In this document: positions 1 through 10,016 of the stretch, piece after piece | How the letters are laid out: the number at the start of each line of letters is the position of its first letter | Numbering within the stretch: the first letter of the stretch is position 1 | DNA from: Albugo candida | Taxonomy: Eukaryota; Oomycota; Peronosporomycetes; Albuginales | Length of the DNA: 64,000 nt | Assembly: GCA_040437565.1 (NCBI GenBank) | Contig: JBDOQK010000004.1 | Span: 62,001-126,000, forward strand | Direction: 5' to 3' | Notes under the pieces: model-generated | Told to the model about the DNA's origin: nothing | The model's database searches: none | What the model saw: the letters and a program-made list of their open reading frames with translations, nothing else | Program-made: the position numbers and the translations under genes

Positions 1-2240
1 GGCTGTAACGCGACGTCGGCAAACTCCAAATTGGCAGCTTCGTGGCGCTTGGAGCCTGCAATTTTGATATGCATATCGGAAGTCAGTGCCAAGACGTGAG
101 ACTTGAGTGTGGTGGAGTCTCCGACCAAACAGAGTTCGCATCCTTTGATCGATATAATTCCTTGGAGAAGAAGACCGCCGAGTAACATTGGAGAGTACTC
201 TTGTGGGATCTCTTCGACGTACACTGGCGTTTTTTGTAGATATTCTTCTGGAGCCATTGGTGGCTTGGATGCCTCGGTTTCCAGGTAGCGGAGTTGAGTG
301 CTTTCATCTTCTTCTGTAGCCGGTAAAAACAAGTGGACGACTGATAGCAATGGACCGAATACGATCAGTACCGAGAAATCACGCAATTGGACATCCAAAT
401 GCATCATTCCGCTGGCACGTTGCGTGTAGGAGAGTGTCATCATTTGGTCACATTCCAAATTACGATCCAGTAAGCGAGTGAATACATTTGTGCGGCTATT
501 TCGACAATCCAAAAGCCCAAATCGTTTGACTGTGATGTGACTTTCCATAGAGATTCTCTCATCCTGTAGCTGTCTCATTGACATGGCGAACGCGATGCTT
601 ACATTCTCTGAGAAGACTTGCAACACTGGTGACGGCTTTCCATCGTACAGCGCGTCCATTGACACGTGATTCAGGCACAAGACGAGTTCGATTTGATCCA
701 TTAGAGGTGTTGCTAGCGGCATATCGGGCTCATACTCGCGCAAATCGGTGCTCGTGGATGAGAATTTGAGTAGGTCTTTCTTCTTTTTGAGTTCGGGTTC
801 GATGAATTGCAGTGGCTTTCCGCCAGTGGGAACACGCCATTGTAAAGCTTCTGATCGCAAATATAACAAAGAGGACGCTAGGATACGTGATTCCAGCTCG
901 TTTATGCGATTTTTACGCTGTGTCACGTCTTCTTTGTTGGTTTGTGTTATGTACAGACGACGTAGAAAATTGGTATTTTGGTCGAAATCCCATTGTGCAA
1001 CAAACAGCGTTTTGTATTCTTCGTGTTCTTCTGGCGACACATCCACGCAAGACAGCTGATCGTCGACTTGGGCGTGTTGATTCCAGTCGTAATAGAGGCC
1101 GATAGGCCGTAATAAGGTCCACAACAGAGCCAATTGCGCCGGTCGAAGCTGTAAAGTGACATTGTCAAAAGTGATTGCGATTGAAAGTGTGCTCTTTTCG
1201 TTCAAATTGCTGCTGGAACAAGTCTTCGCGTAATGGACTGTTTTCTCGCCTTCGAATGTCGGCAGTAAAGACTCTGTCGCCACAGGAGCGACAATGCCAT
1301 TATCAGGTCGAAAAAGCATCCCTTGTAGCACAGCTGGCATCGATACAACGACTTGCAAAGAAACAGGTTTGATCAAATGAGCTTCAGCCAATTTTTCGGG
1401 TTGTGCGTTGACTTCCATTGCGAAATTGACCACACGAATTGTCCGTTGTCGCATGAAATCGATTTGGTCGGTGTCCATTTTCAACTTTTCCGTCTCCGTG
1501 CTTGTGACTTTGTCAGAATGTCTTGCAGCCGCTCCAATTTCAAACATTTGTACCCGAAAACCGAGACTTTGTGATTTTTGAAAGACGTTTGAAGAAAGCA
1601 GAATGTGATTCACACGCATTTCAAAGGCGTCAATGACGGTATCAATAAGTCGTTGCCACATTGGACGGCTGGAATTGTCGCTGGGAGCTTTGGAGGCCTG
1701 GGCTGTGAGGCCTTTCTTCTTGAGCTCTTTTCGGATCGAATTTAGCTCTTTCAACCGATTTGAAGCGATTACTGTCATGTTATAAGCACTTGCGATTCGA
1801 TTGGCTGCTGCTTGCTTCACTGAATCCTTTCTACGAGCGTCATTTTCCTCTCGAGACCAAACCCATTTTTCCGGGTCGTTCCAAAGTAATCCGACTTGAA
1901 ATGTCTCAACTTGAACGTGGATTTTCAGTAAATGGATGTTGCGTGCCCTTAAACTAGGCCATACTGGAAGCTGGATTCGGCATTTGTCCATATTAAGTGT
2001 AGAAACATCAATTGGTAGACACGTATAGGGGGAGAGCATAGCTAGAATAGAAGGCTGTATTTGGAGATGTTTGATCACGATCCAACCCTCGATGAAAGAC
2101 CAGTCAATACTGATGGCGTCCCCAACATATGGTCCCAAAAACGTGCGCAGTAGATGCGTGATGATGGGGCTTCCGAATGCGATCACAGCGCTGAAAAGAA
2201 GCAAAGCCCATGTATTCAGCCAGAATAGCGTGTAGAGCAT
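1..2240 (-). CDS. Bridge-like lipid transfer protein (BLTP/VPS13-like), N-terminal part
   Basis: One uninterrupted minus-strand frame runs from an ATG at 2240 to the window edge (about 746 codons), so the protein continues beyond the left end. It opens with a hydrophobic segment (residues about 4-25), followed by a stretch of the form 'ISIDWSFIEGWIVIKHLQI', then hundreds of residues of alternating beta-strand character. An N-terminal membrane anchor followed by a repeating beta groove is the layout of the BLTP1/Csf1 and BLTP2/Hobbit families, which shuttle phospholipids at ER contact sites; VPS13 itself lacks the N-terminal anchor. The frame stays open upstream of 2240 for about 40 codons back to a TAA but has no other ATG. 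No intron is evident. Family placement rests on architecture and texture rather than a unique motif. The open frame is certain; the name is moderately supported. Confidence 0.6.
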   Translation of the reverse strand, partial: MLYTLFWLNTWALLLFSAVIAFGSPIITHLLRTFLGPYVGDAISIDWSFIEGWIVIKHLQIQPSILAMLSPYTCLPIDVSTLNMDKCRIQLPVWPSLRARNIHLLKIHVQVETFQVGLLWNDPEKWVWSREENDARRKDSVKQAAANRIASAYNMTVIASNRLKELNSIRKELKKKGLTAQASKAPSDNSSRPMWQRLIDTVIDAFEMRVNHILLSSNVFQKSQSLGFRVQMFEIGAAARHSDKVTSTETEKLKMDTDQIDFMRQRTIRVVNFAMEVNAQPEKLAEAHLIKPVSLQVVVSMPAVLQGMLFRPDNGIVAPVATESLLPTFEGEKTVHYAKTCSSSNLNEKSTLSIAITFDNVTLQLRPAQLALLWTLLRPIGLYYDWNQHAQVDDQLSCVDVSPEEHEEYKTLFVAQWDFDQNTNFLRRLYITQTNKEDVTQRKNRINELESRILASSLLYLRSEALQWRVPTGGKPLQFIEPELKKKKDLLKFSSTSTDLREYEPDMPLATPLMDQIELVLCLNHVSMDALYDGKPSPVLQVFSENVSIAFAMSMRQLQDERISMESHITVKRFGLLDCRNSRTNVFTRLLDRNLECDQMMTLSYTQRASGMMHLDVQLRDFSVLIVFGPLLSVVHLFLPATEEDESTQLRYLETEASKPPMAPEEYLQKTPVYVEEIPQEYSPMLLGGLLLQGIISIKGCELCLVGDSTTLKSHVLALTSDMHIKIAGSKRHEAANLEFADVALQ

Positions 2241-3470
2241 AATGATGCAGATGCAGTAATATTCCTTTTTGATATAGAGATCCTGCACGTGATCCTTAAC
2301 TGTCGGATGAAATCGTCGAATATATTGTGATATTTAACCGAGCCAATCGTAAAGTCGAGAACGTCTCAAATTCGTGATGATTGGTCAGTATGGTACCATA
2401 GGAAGGCGTCGCAAGGTGAATCGATGCATTGCAGCATCAGATTGACGAATCAGAAGATCGGCGACATGCACCCTATGCTTCCTTGTAACCGTTCTTCTAC
2501 AAAATCTTCTGCGATTTGCAGAGCTAAAACCGTACGGAAATTCGGATGCCTTTTTTTGTCACAAATCGCTGACGTTGAGAAATAAGGACTCGCTTTGATG
2601 TCTGATTATCTATGTATCTGATGTGAAGGTTTGTGTGACCGTGAGTAAAGTATAGTCCACGCATAAAGGACCAAATGCTGCTACGACGCAAACATTGTCC
2701 ATGTCGCTAAAGTGCTTAAGAAATTTCCAATGAGCGTCAGATAGCGATCGCAAGAGATCAGCGACGTGGCGAACTCGAATCTTGAGATTGCACTCTATTA
2801 GGTCTACTTATAGCGCGACCAATTGCAGCTATAGTCTACGCCTGCATGATCGAGTGCACCCTTTTTCGCTTTACACGTGCGCTCTGTCACGGCCGCAACA
2901 CGAGAAATAGGGCGAATATAATGGCGACGGGAATTAGACTATCGAAGCACAATGCGTCAATTCGTTGCTGACGATGAAGTCAGTCTCGAGCAGAATGTCG
3001 AGAAATGTCTGGCTCGCTTTTTTTAGAGGTTGCGATCTACCTTCTCACTCACATTTTGTGATTAGCGGCCCGTGGGCGACTGTAAATCTTAATTAGTACT
3101 TATTATACTTTTCTTTCTATTAAAATACTAGTGTCTACATGATCAAGCGACATGTCAAGCATGATTACCTCCAAGCAATAATGCAAGCGCACGAGTGGGT
3201 TGTTCTTCATCAAGGTTGACGGCAATAAAAGAGCAATTCTGCGCCAAGGTCAAGATGAATTCCTGCAGCTGTCATGCACTTTGTCTTCTCAATTACCAAA
3301 CCTGACCGGTGAATTTTTGGCATTTAGCGACAGAGAACTTAAACTCGGATACCGCAAAACATTGTTTTGTTTCGACACAGATGCCTCATCTATTAACCGA
3401 CAAGGGGAATAAGAATAAAGGAAATAAGCGAAAAAAAGAGTTATATTAATTAGAGAAGAAATCAGCTGTT
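2241..3470. other. Gene-poor stretch
   Basis: No credible coding frame is seen. The last 150 bases or so (from about 3330) match the 3' flank of coiled-coil family copy D near 48,610-48,720: both carry a shared 'cgcaaaacattgttttgttt' string and then an A-rich run before the gene end. The small plus-strand frame at 3200-3412 lies in this repeat flank and is not supported as a gene. The part before 3200 may hold the promoter of the lipid-transfer gene, but I see no recognisable motif. Confidence 0.5.
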
Positions 3471-3500
3471 CCTACTTCGTACATTGATTTTTGTTGTCTC

Positions 3501-5493
3501 CTAATAGGCAATTTGTTTGATCTGACGTTGCAATTGTTCAATTATTTTGCGCAAGTTATCCACTTTGTATTGCAATTCATCATTTTCGAGTCTTAGTGCT
3601 TTGTTGAGTTTCTTGTAAAAGTTTGGTGAAGAGTCACCATCAATCGGTATCGGGACGCTTCGTAGCCATGCCATTGTTAGTTGAGACTTGTTTCAACTGT
3701 TTTCGGCATTTACCGAGTAGCCGTACTGCGTATTGATGTTCAGTCTGAACTTTTCTAGGCTAATTGTTCGATCTTCCAGTTCGGATTCAGTGGATTCGAG
3801 TTGTACGGTAAGCTTTTCAACTGCGATTGTTTTGGGAAGTTGCCATAGCTTCCTGTTGCTGGATTTTGCATAGTTCGATCTTAATATAAGAATTCAACGA
3901 CAGGAAACGAGGCAACTGCGCAAAGGAATTATATTAAAAAGCTTACCGTGCAACTCGAAACCACAGAATCCGAACTGGAAGATTCGAACTATGCGATTTG
4001 TTTTGGCAGTTGCCGTAGCTTCCTGTTGCTGAATTCGCATAGTTCGATTTTCCAGCTCGGATTCAGTGGTTTCTAAAGAAAAAGGTCGCTTGAGCACTTA
4101 ATGGTAAAAAACAAAAATTGATTCACTAAGGTCCTTAGTTCTGTTGTAAGATCATGTGCATCGAGTGCCAGTAACCACCGCCGTGGAGAGACAGTGACTC
4201 TTACGACTGTGAAGATTTGCCCGAAGGAACCAGATCGAATGCGAGGAGCCGCGAGAGTAAAAGTTCTTTACTGTGAAGCTTCGCAATGTGCGTAATAAGG
4301 AACTCCTTCTAACTACATTCAATACATTTATTCCCCATTCTACTCTGTTGTTAACATCGTGCAGACCTTACAGTTTGCCAACAAGTTCGCCAACTCTGTT
4401 GCTACTCTAAGCCTTCAGCTACTTGATTCTCTACTTAATCTTGAGTTACCTTGTCCAATCAGCGACTGCCACGTCGATGCCCAATTTGAAACCGCTCTTG
4501 AAGCTGGCAACTTCGAGCAGTCATGAAGTGATGACTGCTTTAACCGGTACCTACCGGTATGTGTCAGCTGACCGAGGCGCTGCTTCTTCAACAGTTTCGA
4601 GTTGCACGGTAAGCTTTTCAATACAATTCCTTTGCGCAGTTGCCTCGTTTCCTGTCGTTGAATTCGCAAATGAAGATCAAACTATGCGAATCCAGCGACG
4701 GGAAGCTATGGCTACTGCATAAAACAATCGCAATTGAAAAGCTTACCGTACAACTCGAAACCACTGAATCCGAACTAGAAGATCGAACTATGCGAATTGA
4801 GCAACAGCAAGGTATGACACCTGCCCAAAACAAATCGCATAGTTCGATCTTCCAGTTACGATTAAGTCGATTTGAGCTGCAAGGCAAGCTTTTCGATATA
4901 ATTTTTCTGAGCGGCTGCCTCAGCCACTTGCCGTTCAAGTTGCGTTGATTGCATTTCATTCATTTTTGCAAGCTCAACGAGCGCCTCGTTCTGACGAGTA
5001 AAGGCTGACTCAGTTTGAGCCTTCGAAGCCCTGAGATGACCAATCTCTCTTCTGAGCGACTCGTTTTCTTTACGGAGTCTCTGGAGCTCAATTTTTGTGG
5101 TCGCTGGAGTTGCCGCCCGGGTGCGCTGATGTGGCTGCTCCTGAATTGGAACATAGCCACCACCAACGCGGCGCATGTTANNNNNNNNNNNNNNNNNNNN
5201 NNNNNNNNNNNNNNNNNNNNNNNNNNNNNNNNNNNNNNNNNNNNNNNNNNNNNNNNNNNNNNNNNNNNNNNNNNNNNNNNGGCTGACTCAGTTTGAGCCT
5301 TCGAAGCCCTGAGATGACCAATCTCTCTTCTGAGCGACTCGTTTTCTTTACGGAGTCTCTGGAGCTCAATTTTTGTGGTCGCTGGAGTTGCCGCCCGGGT
5401 GCGCTGATGTGGCTGCTCCTGAATTGGAACATAGCCACCACCAACGCGGCGCATGTTAAAAGGTGTTAGTCGTGTAGGTTGTCGGATACTCAT
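3501..5493 (-). pseudogene. Coiled-coil repeat-family gene, copy A (decayed)
   Basis: The start is an ATG at 5493, giving an N-terminus 'MSIRQPTRLTPFNMRRVGGG', then a Gln/Glu/Lys/Leu-rich heptad region with frames like 'LRKENESLRREIGHLRASK'. After about residue 118 the frame meets TAA codons at 4862 and just beyond, where sister segments read Glu (GAA). The downstream part is broken by internal inverted pieces and returns to a recognisable C-terminal coiled coil ('KALRLENDELQYKVDNLRK') before a stop at 3501. A 100-N gap at 5181-5280 is flanked by a perfect 178 bp repeat, so part of the N-terminus is duplicated artificially. Relatives lie at 20.6 kb (B), 45.5 kb (C), 48.7 kb (D) and more distantly 29.5 kb (E). 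Function is unknown. Nonsense codons and rearrangement make this copy non-functional as written. Confidence 0.6.
3750..4935. repeat. Nested inverted repeats inside coiled-coil copy A
   Basis: A roughly 60-100 bp segment coding for one coiled-coil block (frames like 'ETTESELEDRTMRIQQQ') occurs several times in both orientations. The clearest hairpin has arms at 4736-4795 and 4835-4894; about 49 of 60 positions pair. Other pairs are near 3938-3999 with 4036-4090, and 3770-3840 with the same unit. The loop of each hairpin is the 'CAACAGGAAGCTA'-type Gln-rich part. Arms diverge by roughly 5-20 percent, so they did not all arise at once. Confidence 0.7.
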
Positions 5494-5499
5494 GTTGTA

Positions 5500-5800
5500 G
5501 CTGATTTGAAAGTGATATTGGAAGCAGTCAGATGATAAGCATAGAAGACGAAAGAATACGAGAGAAGAAAAAGAACAGCATCATATTGAGCTTTTTATCA
5601 AAGAATTCGGCTTCTCCATTTCCTATAGTAGTTCCTAGTATCGTGATGATACCGCCGAAGGCCCTTGGATTGAGAATTCAGCGGATATATATTAGATGGG
5701 AATTGATTAATTCAAATTTTAGTTGATGGTAAATGACCAGAAATGGAAGTACAATGAAGGAATCGTTTATGGAAGGGAAGGTAAGAAGTTATGTTGTATG
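5500..5800. repeat. Conserved 5' flank of the coiled-coil family (module F)
   Basis: The 300 bp or so upstream of the copy A start recur upstream of the other copies. They are inverted at about 20,255-20,590 (copy B) and in the same orientation at 45,899-46,160 (C) and 49,098-49,255 (D). Shared strings include 'aaggcccttggattgag' and 'caaattttagttgatg'. Because the block always sits immediately 5' of the coiled-coil frame, it is probably promoter plus 5' UTR carried along with the gene. The frame at 5532-5726 lies within it and is not conserved as protein. Confidence 0.6.
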
Positions 5801-5849
5801 TTGCTGCAATTGGCGACACAGTATTGTACTTGTAACTTATTTCATTTAT

Positions 5850-6960
5850 GTTATGTGTAATGCTTAAATACTTGATCAACTTGATCATCGACTATTCTCT
5901 CACTACGTTCCAATGCAGACATTCGATTCACGTACTCGTCTTTTCTAGTCGCTACTACACGTATCGGTTGTATACTGCTGTCCATGATCCGGAGGATGGG
6001 TCTTCACGCACCCTCATCGCCGATAGTATTTAATATATCGCAGCGCGTCGTGGGGGTCGAGTAATTGTGCTCCACGAATTGAAGTGTCCTCTGCTAAAAC
6101 TTTGACATCCACTTGAGCTTCGACTTGTGGATACACACACACCAATGCTCGCGCTTGAATTGAAAAAATCGGTTGGCCGATATCTTTTGCACGACCGGAG
6201 CTTTTCACATTTGATGCGACGTGTGCTTAGCGTCTGCGTGTACATTGCAGAAAAGTAGGATGACAGCAGCGAGCTTGCGCAAGTGCGTATGCGGAACAAT
6301 CGCGGTAGACGTAAACGTCTTTTTCCTCGAATGCTTGGACCAGCCTTCCGTTTCACTTTGTGACGAGCATTTCACGTCAAGTGATATGACTTCTAGGGCT
6401 GCTAGCTCAGATGAGAACCAAAACCGACGAGCGTTTGCTAGGCGCCTCAAAAATTGATGTCTCTGAATCATAAGCATTCGACTCAGCTCCAAACTATTGC
6501 CTCAATCCGTTCCCTCCAAGGCCCCTTGCGACGTAAGTTCTTCGATGACTAGCAGACATTCATTCGTTGGAAGCACGTATTTCGCGCGCATGTACATATC
6601 CCTCAAATTCGTATCGAGAGTATGCCAAAGGGCGTTGGAGTGTCGACGGCATCAAAGAGATGAGGGGAGTATCTGCGAGCTCTTCCCAGTTTGTGGCACA
6701 AAAACGGTTTTTCGAGATCGCCTGTGCTCGAATCGATGTGCTTGGATTTTTGGCGTTGGAAGAGTGCGAATTCAAGTCAAGAAGAAAAGAATTTACAAAA
6801 GTAGTCCTGTCTACGTGATTAGTGAAGTCAGCTATGTGTTCACTCGTTTCCGTTATAGTGGAGTTTACGTATTTGCGATTATTAAATAGTTGTATGAAAT
6901 GGAAAAGATACATGAATTATGTTGTGGTACACGAACTACAGATATTCTCTGCGTATGACC
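5850..6960. repeat. Degenerate repeat module M, copy 1
   Basis: This block matches 46,690-48,560 over most of its length; both start with 'cttgatcaactt' followed by 'tcattgactattctctcact'-type sequence and end near 'gatattctctgcgtatga'. On the minus strand it looks like a decayed coding sequence. Conceptual fragments such as 'FSIQARALVCVYPQVEAQVD' here and 'FSIQAQTLMCVCAQVGTQLD' in copy 2 are conserved in protein character, but the frame changes every 100-200 bases and stops are frequent. I do not recognise the protein. It lies upstream of coiled-coil copies A and C only. The plus-strand frames in it are shadows. Confidence 0.5.
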
Positions 6961-7452
6961 AAATACAGCCAATGGCTAAAGAAAGGGTTGGCGACGGATC
7001 TTCCGTCCTACATTTGCTTCACCTCATGAATCGCTGGATTTTAAGCGTTTCCGTTGTCACTTTGTATCTCACCGACACAATGCGTAAACATTTACTGCTG
7101 ATTACTGTTGGTAAACACTAATTCAGCTAAATTTGATAATGAATAGCGACAATTTAACAGCTGCAGCACTTGATTCATTATCTTAATATGTGATATTCTA
7201 TGTATAGGTTCATCTCAATCAGTCAGACTAAAACACGTGAGATATCCCTTTCCCTATGAGCGGTTCCAACTTGATTCACATCAAATCTGCGAGGCACCCA
7301 CAATGCATCGACCAAAATCCAGCTCAACTTTACCCAAAGTAGGGTACAAACGTTCTTCTAATTTCGTGCGCCAAACGAGTCGTTAAACTTTGTGATCAGT
7401 TCGTAATCATCCACACTGGATACCCATAGCATTCTCGCATTTTATAAGCAGC

Positions 7453-8706
7453 ATGGAGCTCCAAACGGGTCACTTTGCTGTGACGGAAAGAAGGAGTTTA
7501 TCCGGCGCGCGATGTCAGCCGCGACCAAGATTTCTAGCCAATCATCGATCACGACAGCATCGACAGCATCGGCGGTTACCGAGAATGCATCATGATAATT
7601 TGGTAGAGGGCAGCGCGATAACGTCGAAACTTATCCACGGAACAAAGCCTTTGCAAGATGCACCGACGCGGAAGGCATCCAAGTCTGTGTATGATGCAAT
7701 ACACGAGCAAAATTGTGTGACAAATCACGTCTGCTCGTCAAACAGTACGAGTAATAATCATGAGGGATCAAGTCCATACCAGCCAAGTGCGACGATCCGC
7801 GATTACGCAGCGGTCGCCACTCAAAATAGCAAATTTCGGAAATATATGGAGGACGAATGTGTAGTTATTCCAAACTTTTCAATAGATGAAAACGATACGG
7901 CGCTTAACTCTTTTTTTGCCGTATTCGATGGACATGGAGGGAATTTCTGCTCACGGTATGCAGCTTCTCACATGCACAACACATTTTCGGCCATTTTGAG
8001 CGAGGTATTCCAACGTAAATGGAAGCAAGAAAATGGAAAGATGGATGCTGCACGAACGAGTGATGCGACTTCGTCTAGTAGTTTGGACATGGAAGCAGAT
8101 TTGCTCACACCTTGTGATATTCGAGATTCCTTTGCGCGAGCATATGCTAGTATTGATGCAAAATTAGTGCAAGATGAAGAAGCGGCAACCTGCGGCAGTA
8201 CTGCAGTCACGTGTATGGTTCGGAAGTATCAAGGTGAAACGTGGTATCACGTCGCCAATGTCGGTGACTCACGAGCGATCTTGTACAGTAATGGAGTAAC
8301 ACGCCGTCTTTCAGTTGATCATAAAGCGACATTCGAAGAGGAAGCAGCGCGCATACGCGCAGCAAACGGAATTATATTCAATAAACGCGTTGGAGGCGTC
8401 GTATCAGTATCACGAGCATTGGGACAAGCTGATGAAAAGGCATTTATTATTAGTACGCCGCATTCTGTCTCGGGCATTGTAGAGACAACCGACTCGTTTA
8501 TGGTGCTCTCCAGCGACGGCGTTTCTGACGTATTTACGGACGAAGAAGTGTCCGAATTTGTGCACAATCGATTAGAAAAGGGTGCTCGATCTGTTTCAAT
8601 CTGCAAGTCACTTTTAGAAGCTTCTAAATCGCGTGGCGCAGTGGATAATATGACAGTCGTCATTATTTGTCTCGCCGATCCAAAAGCTGATGGAAAGCTC
8701 AAGTAA
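7453..8706 (+). CDS. PP2C-family protein serine/threonine phosphatase
   Basis: Single-exon 417-residue protein with a PPM/PP2C domain from about residue 112 to the end. It shows the canonical motifs in order: 'YMEDE' for the first metal-binding aspartate region, 'FAVFDGHGG' (about 155-163), 'CGSTAVTCMV', 'NVGDSRAIL' (about 270), 'SSDGVSDVFTDEE', and the C-terminal 'AVDNMTVVIICL'. The family dephosphorylates Ser/Thr using two Mn/Mg ions held by these aspartates, all of which are present. The first 110 residues are Arg/His-rich and of low complexity, with no obvious targeting signal. The stop is only 99 bp from the start of the proteasome gene on the same strand. Substrates cannot be inferred. 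Confidence 0.93.
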   Translation: MELQTGHFAVTERRSLSGARCQPRPRFLANHRSRQHRQHRRLPRMHHDNLVEGSAITSKLIHGTKPLQDAPTRKASKSVYDAIHEQNCVTNHVCSSNSTSNNHEGSSPYQPSATIRDYAAVATQNSKFRKYMEDECVVIPNFSIDENDTALNSFFAVFDGHGGNFCSRYAASHMHNTFSAILSEVFQRKWKQENGKMDAARTSDATSSSSLDMEADLLTPCDIRDSFARAYASIDAKLVQDEEAATCGSTAVTCMVRKYQGETWYHVANVGDSRAILYSNGVTRRLSVDHKATFEEEAARIRAANGIIFNKRVGGVVSVSRALGQADEKAFIISTPHSVSGIVETTDSFMVLSSDGVSDVFTDEEVSEFVHNRLEKGARSVSICKSLLEASKSRGAVDNMTVVIICLADPKADGKLK

Positions 8707-8805
8707 AATATGCGTTGTCGATTGGCCATAAATAAATATACTTTGACGATATCAATACTTATCACCTCTCGAATAGAAGCCCTTAGGGATCTACTGCGTC
8801 CAAGA

Positions 8806-9812
8806 ATGTTTCAGACACAGTACGTGATGCAAGATTTCCGGGCGCTACAGCGCGCCAGAGACGGCGTTATAAGATGTGGCGTTTGGAATAATTTTTCCTC
8901 TCATCATTAATAACTGACCTGTACATTTATTGCTAGAACGGAATACGATCGCGGCGTCAACACGTTTTCTCCTGAAGGGCGGATCTATCAAGTGGAATAT
9001 GCTATCGAGGCGATCAAGGTGAGCAATCAGTCCATAAGATGATGTTTTTTCAATTGGTCGTGTAGATGGGAACGACAGCAATCGGTATCCGAACAAAAGA
9101 AGGGATTGTTTTGGCGGTGGAGAAACGATTGACTTCTCCTTTGCTCGAGCCTGAGAGTATTGAAAAGGTCATGGAGATTGATCGTCATGTGGGTGCAGCC
9201 ATGAGCGGTATCACATCTGACGCACAGATTCTGATCGATCATGCGCGCGTGGAGGCGACAAATCATTGGTTTTCATACAATGATAAGATCCGCGTGCAGG
9301 CGCTAACACAGTCGATTTGTGACTTGGCAATGAGTTTTGGTGAAGGTCAAGATGAGAACAAGCACAAGCAAAAAATGGTAGGATACATCAGATAGTATAG
9401 CGGTCAAGCTGATATGCTGCATAATGCTAGAGTCGGCCATTTGGAGTCGCGCTTTTGGTGGCAGGAGTTGATGAAGAAGGACCACACTTGTTTTATTCGG
9501 AGCCTTCTGGTCTGTATTTCCCAGTACAAGCCCACGCGATTGGTTCAGGCGCGGAAGGTGCATCGACCAACTTGAAGGAAGGGTTCTCAGAGGACATGTC
9601 ACTCAAGGACGCAGAGAATTTGGCAATCAGCGCGTTGAAGCAGGTACGTTTCAACCTGTTTATAGTTGGTAAAAAGCTCAATGTCGTGTGGTTTGTAGCA
9701 TATGGAAGAAAAGCTGAGTAATATCAATGTAGAGGTCGCTGTCGTCACGCCAGAGAAGGGTTTCCATGTTTGTACGAGGGAGGAATTGGACGTGATTATA
9801 AATCGAATTTGA
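8806..9812 (+). CDS. PSMA5: 20S proteasome subunit alpha type 5
   Basis: Five exons: 8806-8819, 8937-9018, 9066-9377, 9431-9643 and 9699-9812, all with GT-AG introns of 47-117 nt. Joining them gives an N-terminus '[20 protein letters not shown]', the hallmark of alpha5 (eukaryotic alpha5 starts MFLTRSEYDRG), followed by '[15 protein letters not shown]', '[10 protein letters not shown]', 'HVGAAMSGI', '[12 protein letters not shown]' and '[10 protein letters not shown]'. The first exon carries only 14 coding bases, and only this split gives the right N-terminus. Alpha5 sits in the outer ring of the 20S core and is non-catalytic. Every core motif is intact and the length is normal for the family, so the gene should be functional. 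Confidence 0.95.
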
Positions 9813-10016
9813 ACATGTCCTTCACAAGTAGCTCGAGTCGCTTTTGAATAGGATAATTGATACAATCAAGCTTGTACCTTGCAATTCAAGCGTCAAGTAG
9901 TGGACACAAAGACCTCGTGCTTTAACGGTATAGTACCTTGCCCAAGCTATTTACAAGTGTCAACTTGACTGACAGCAGAGAAGAACGAGATGCTCGCTGT
10001 ACAATCATAAATGCAT

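Noticed and set aside
8319-8765. 148-codon minus-strand frame opposite the phosphatase
   Set aside because: A shadow of the PP2C coding sequence; PP2C motifs are unambiguous on the plus strand.
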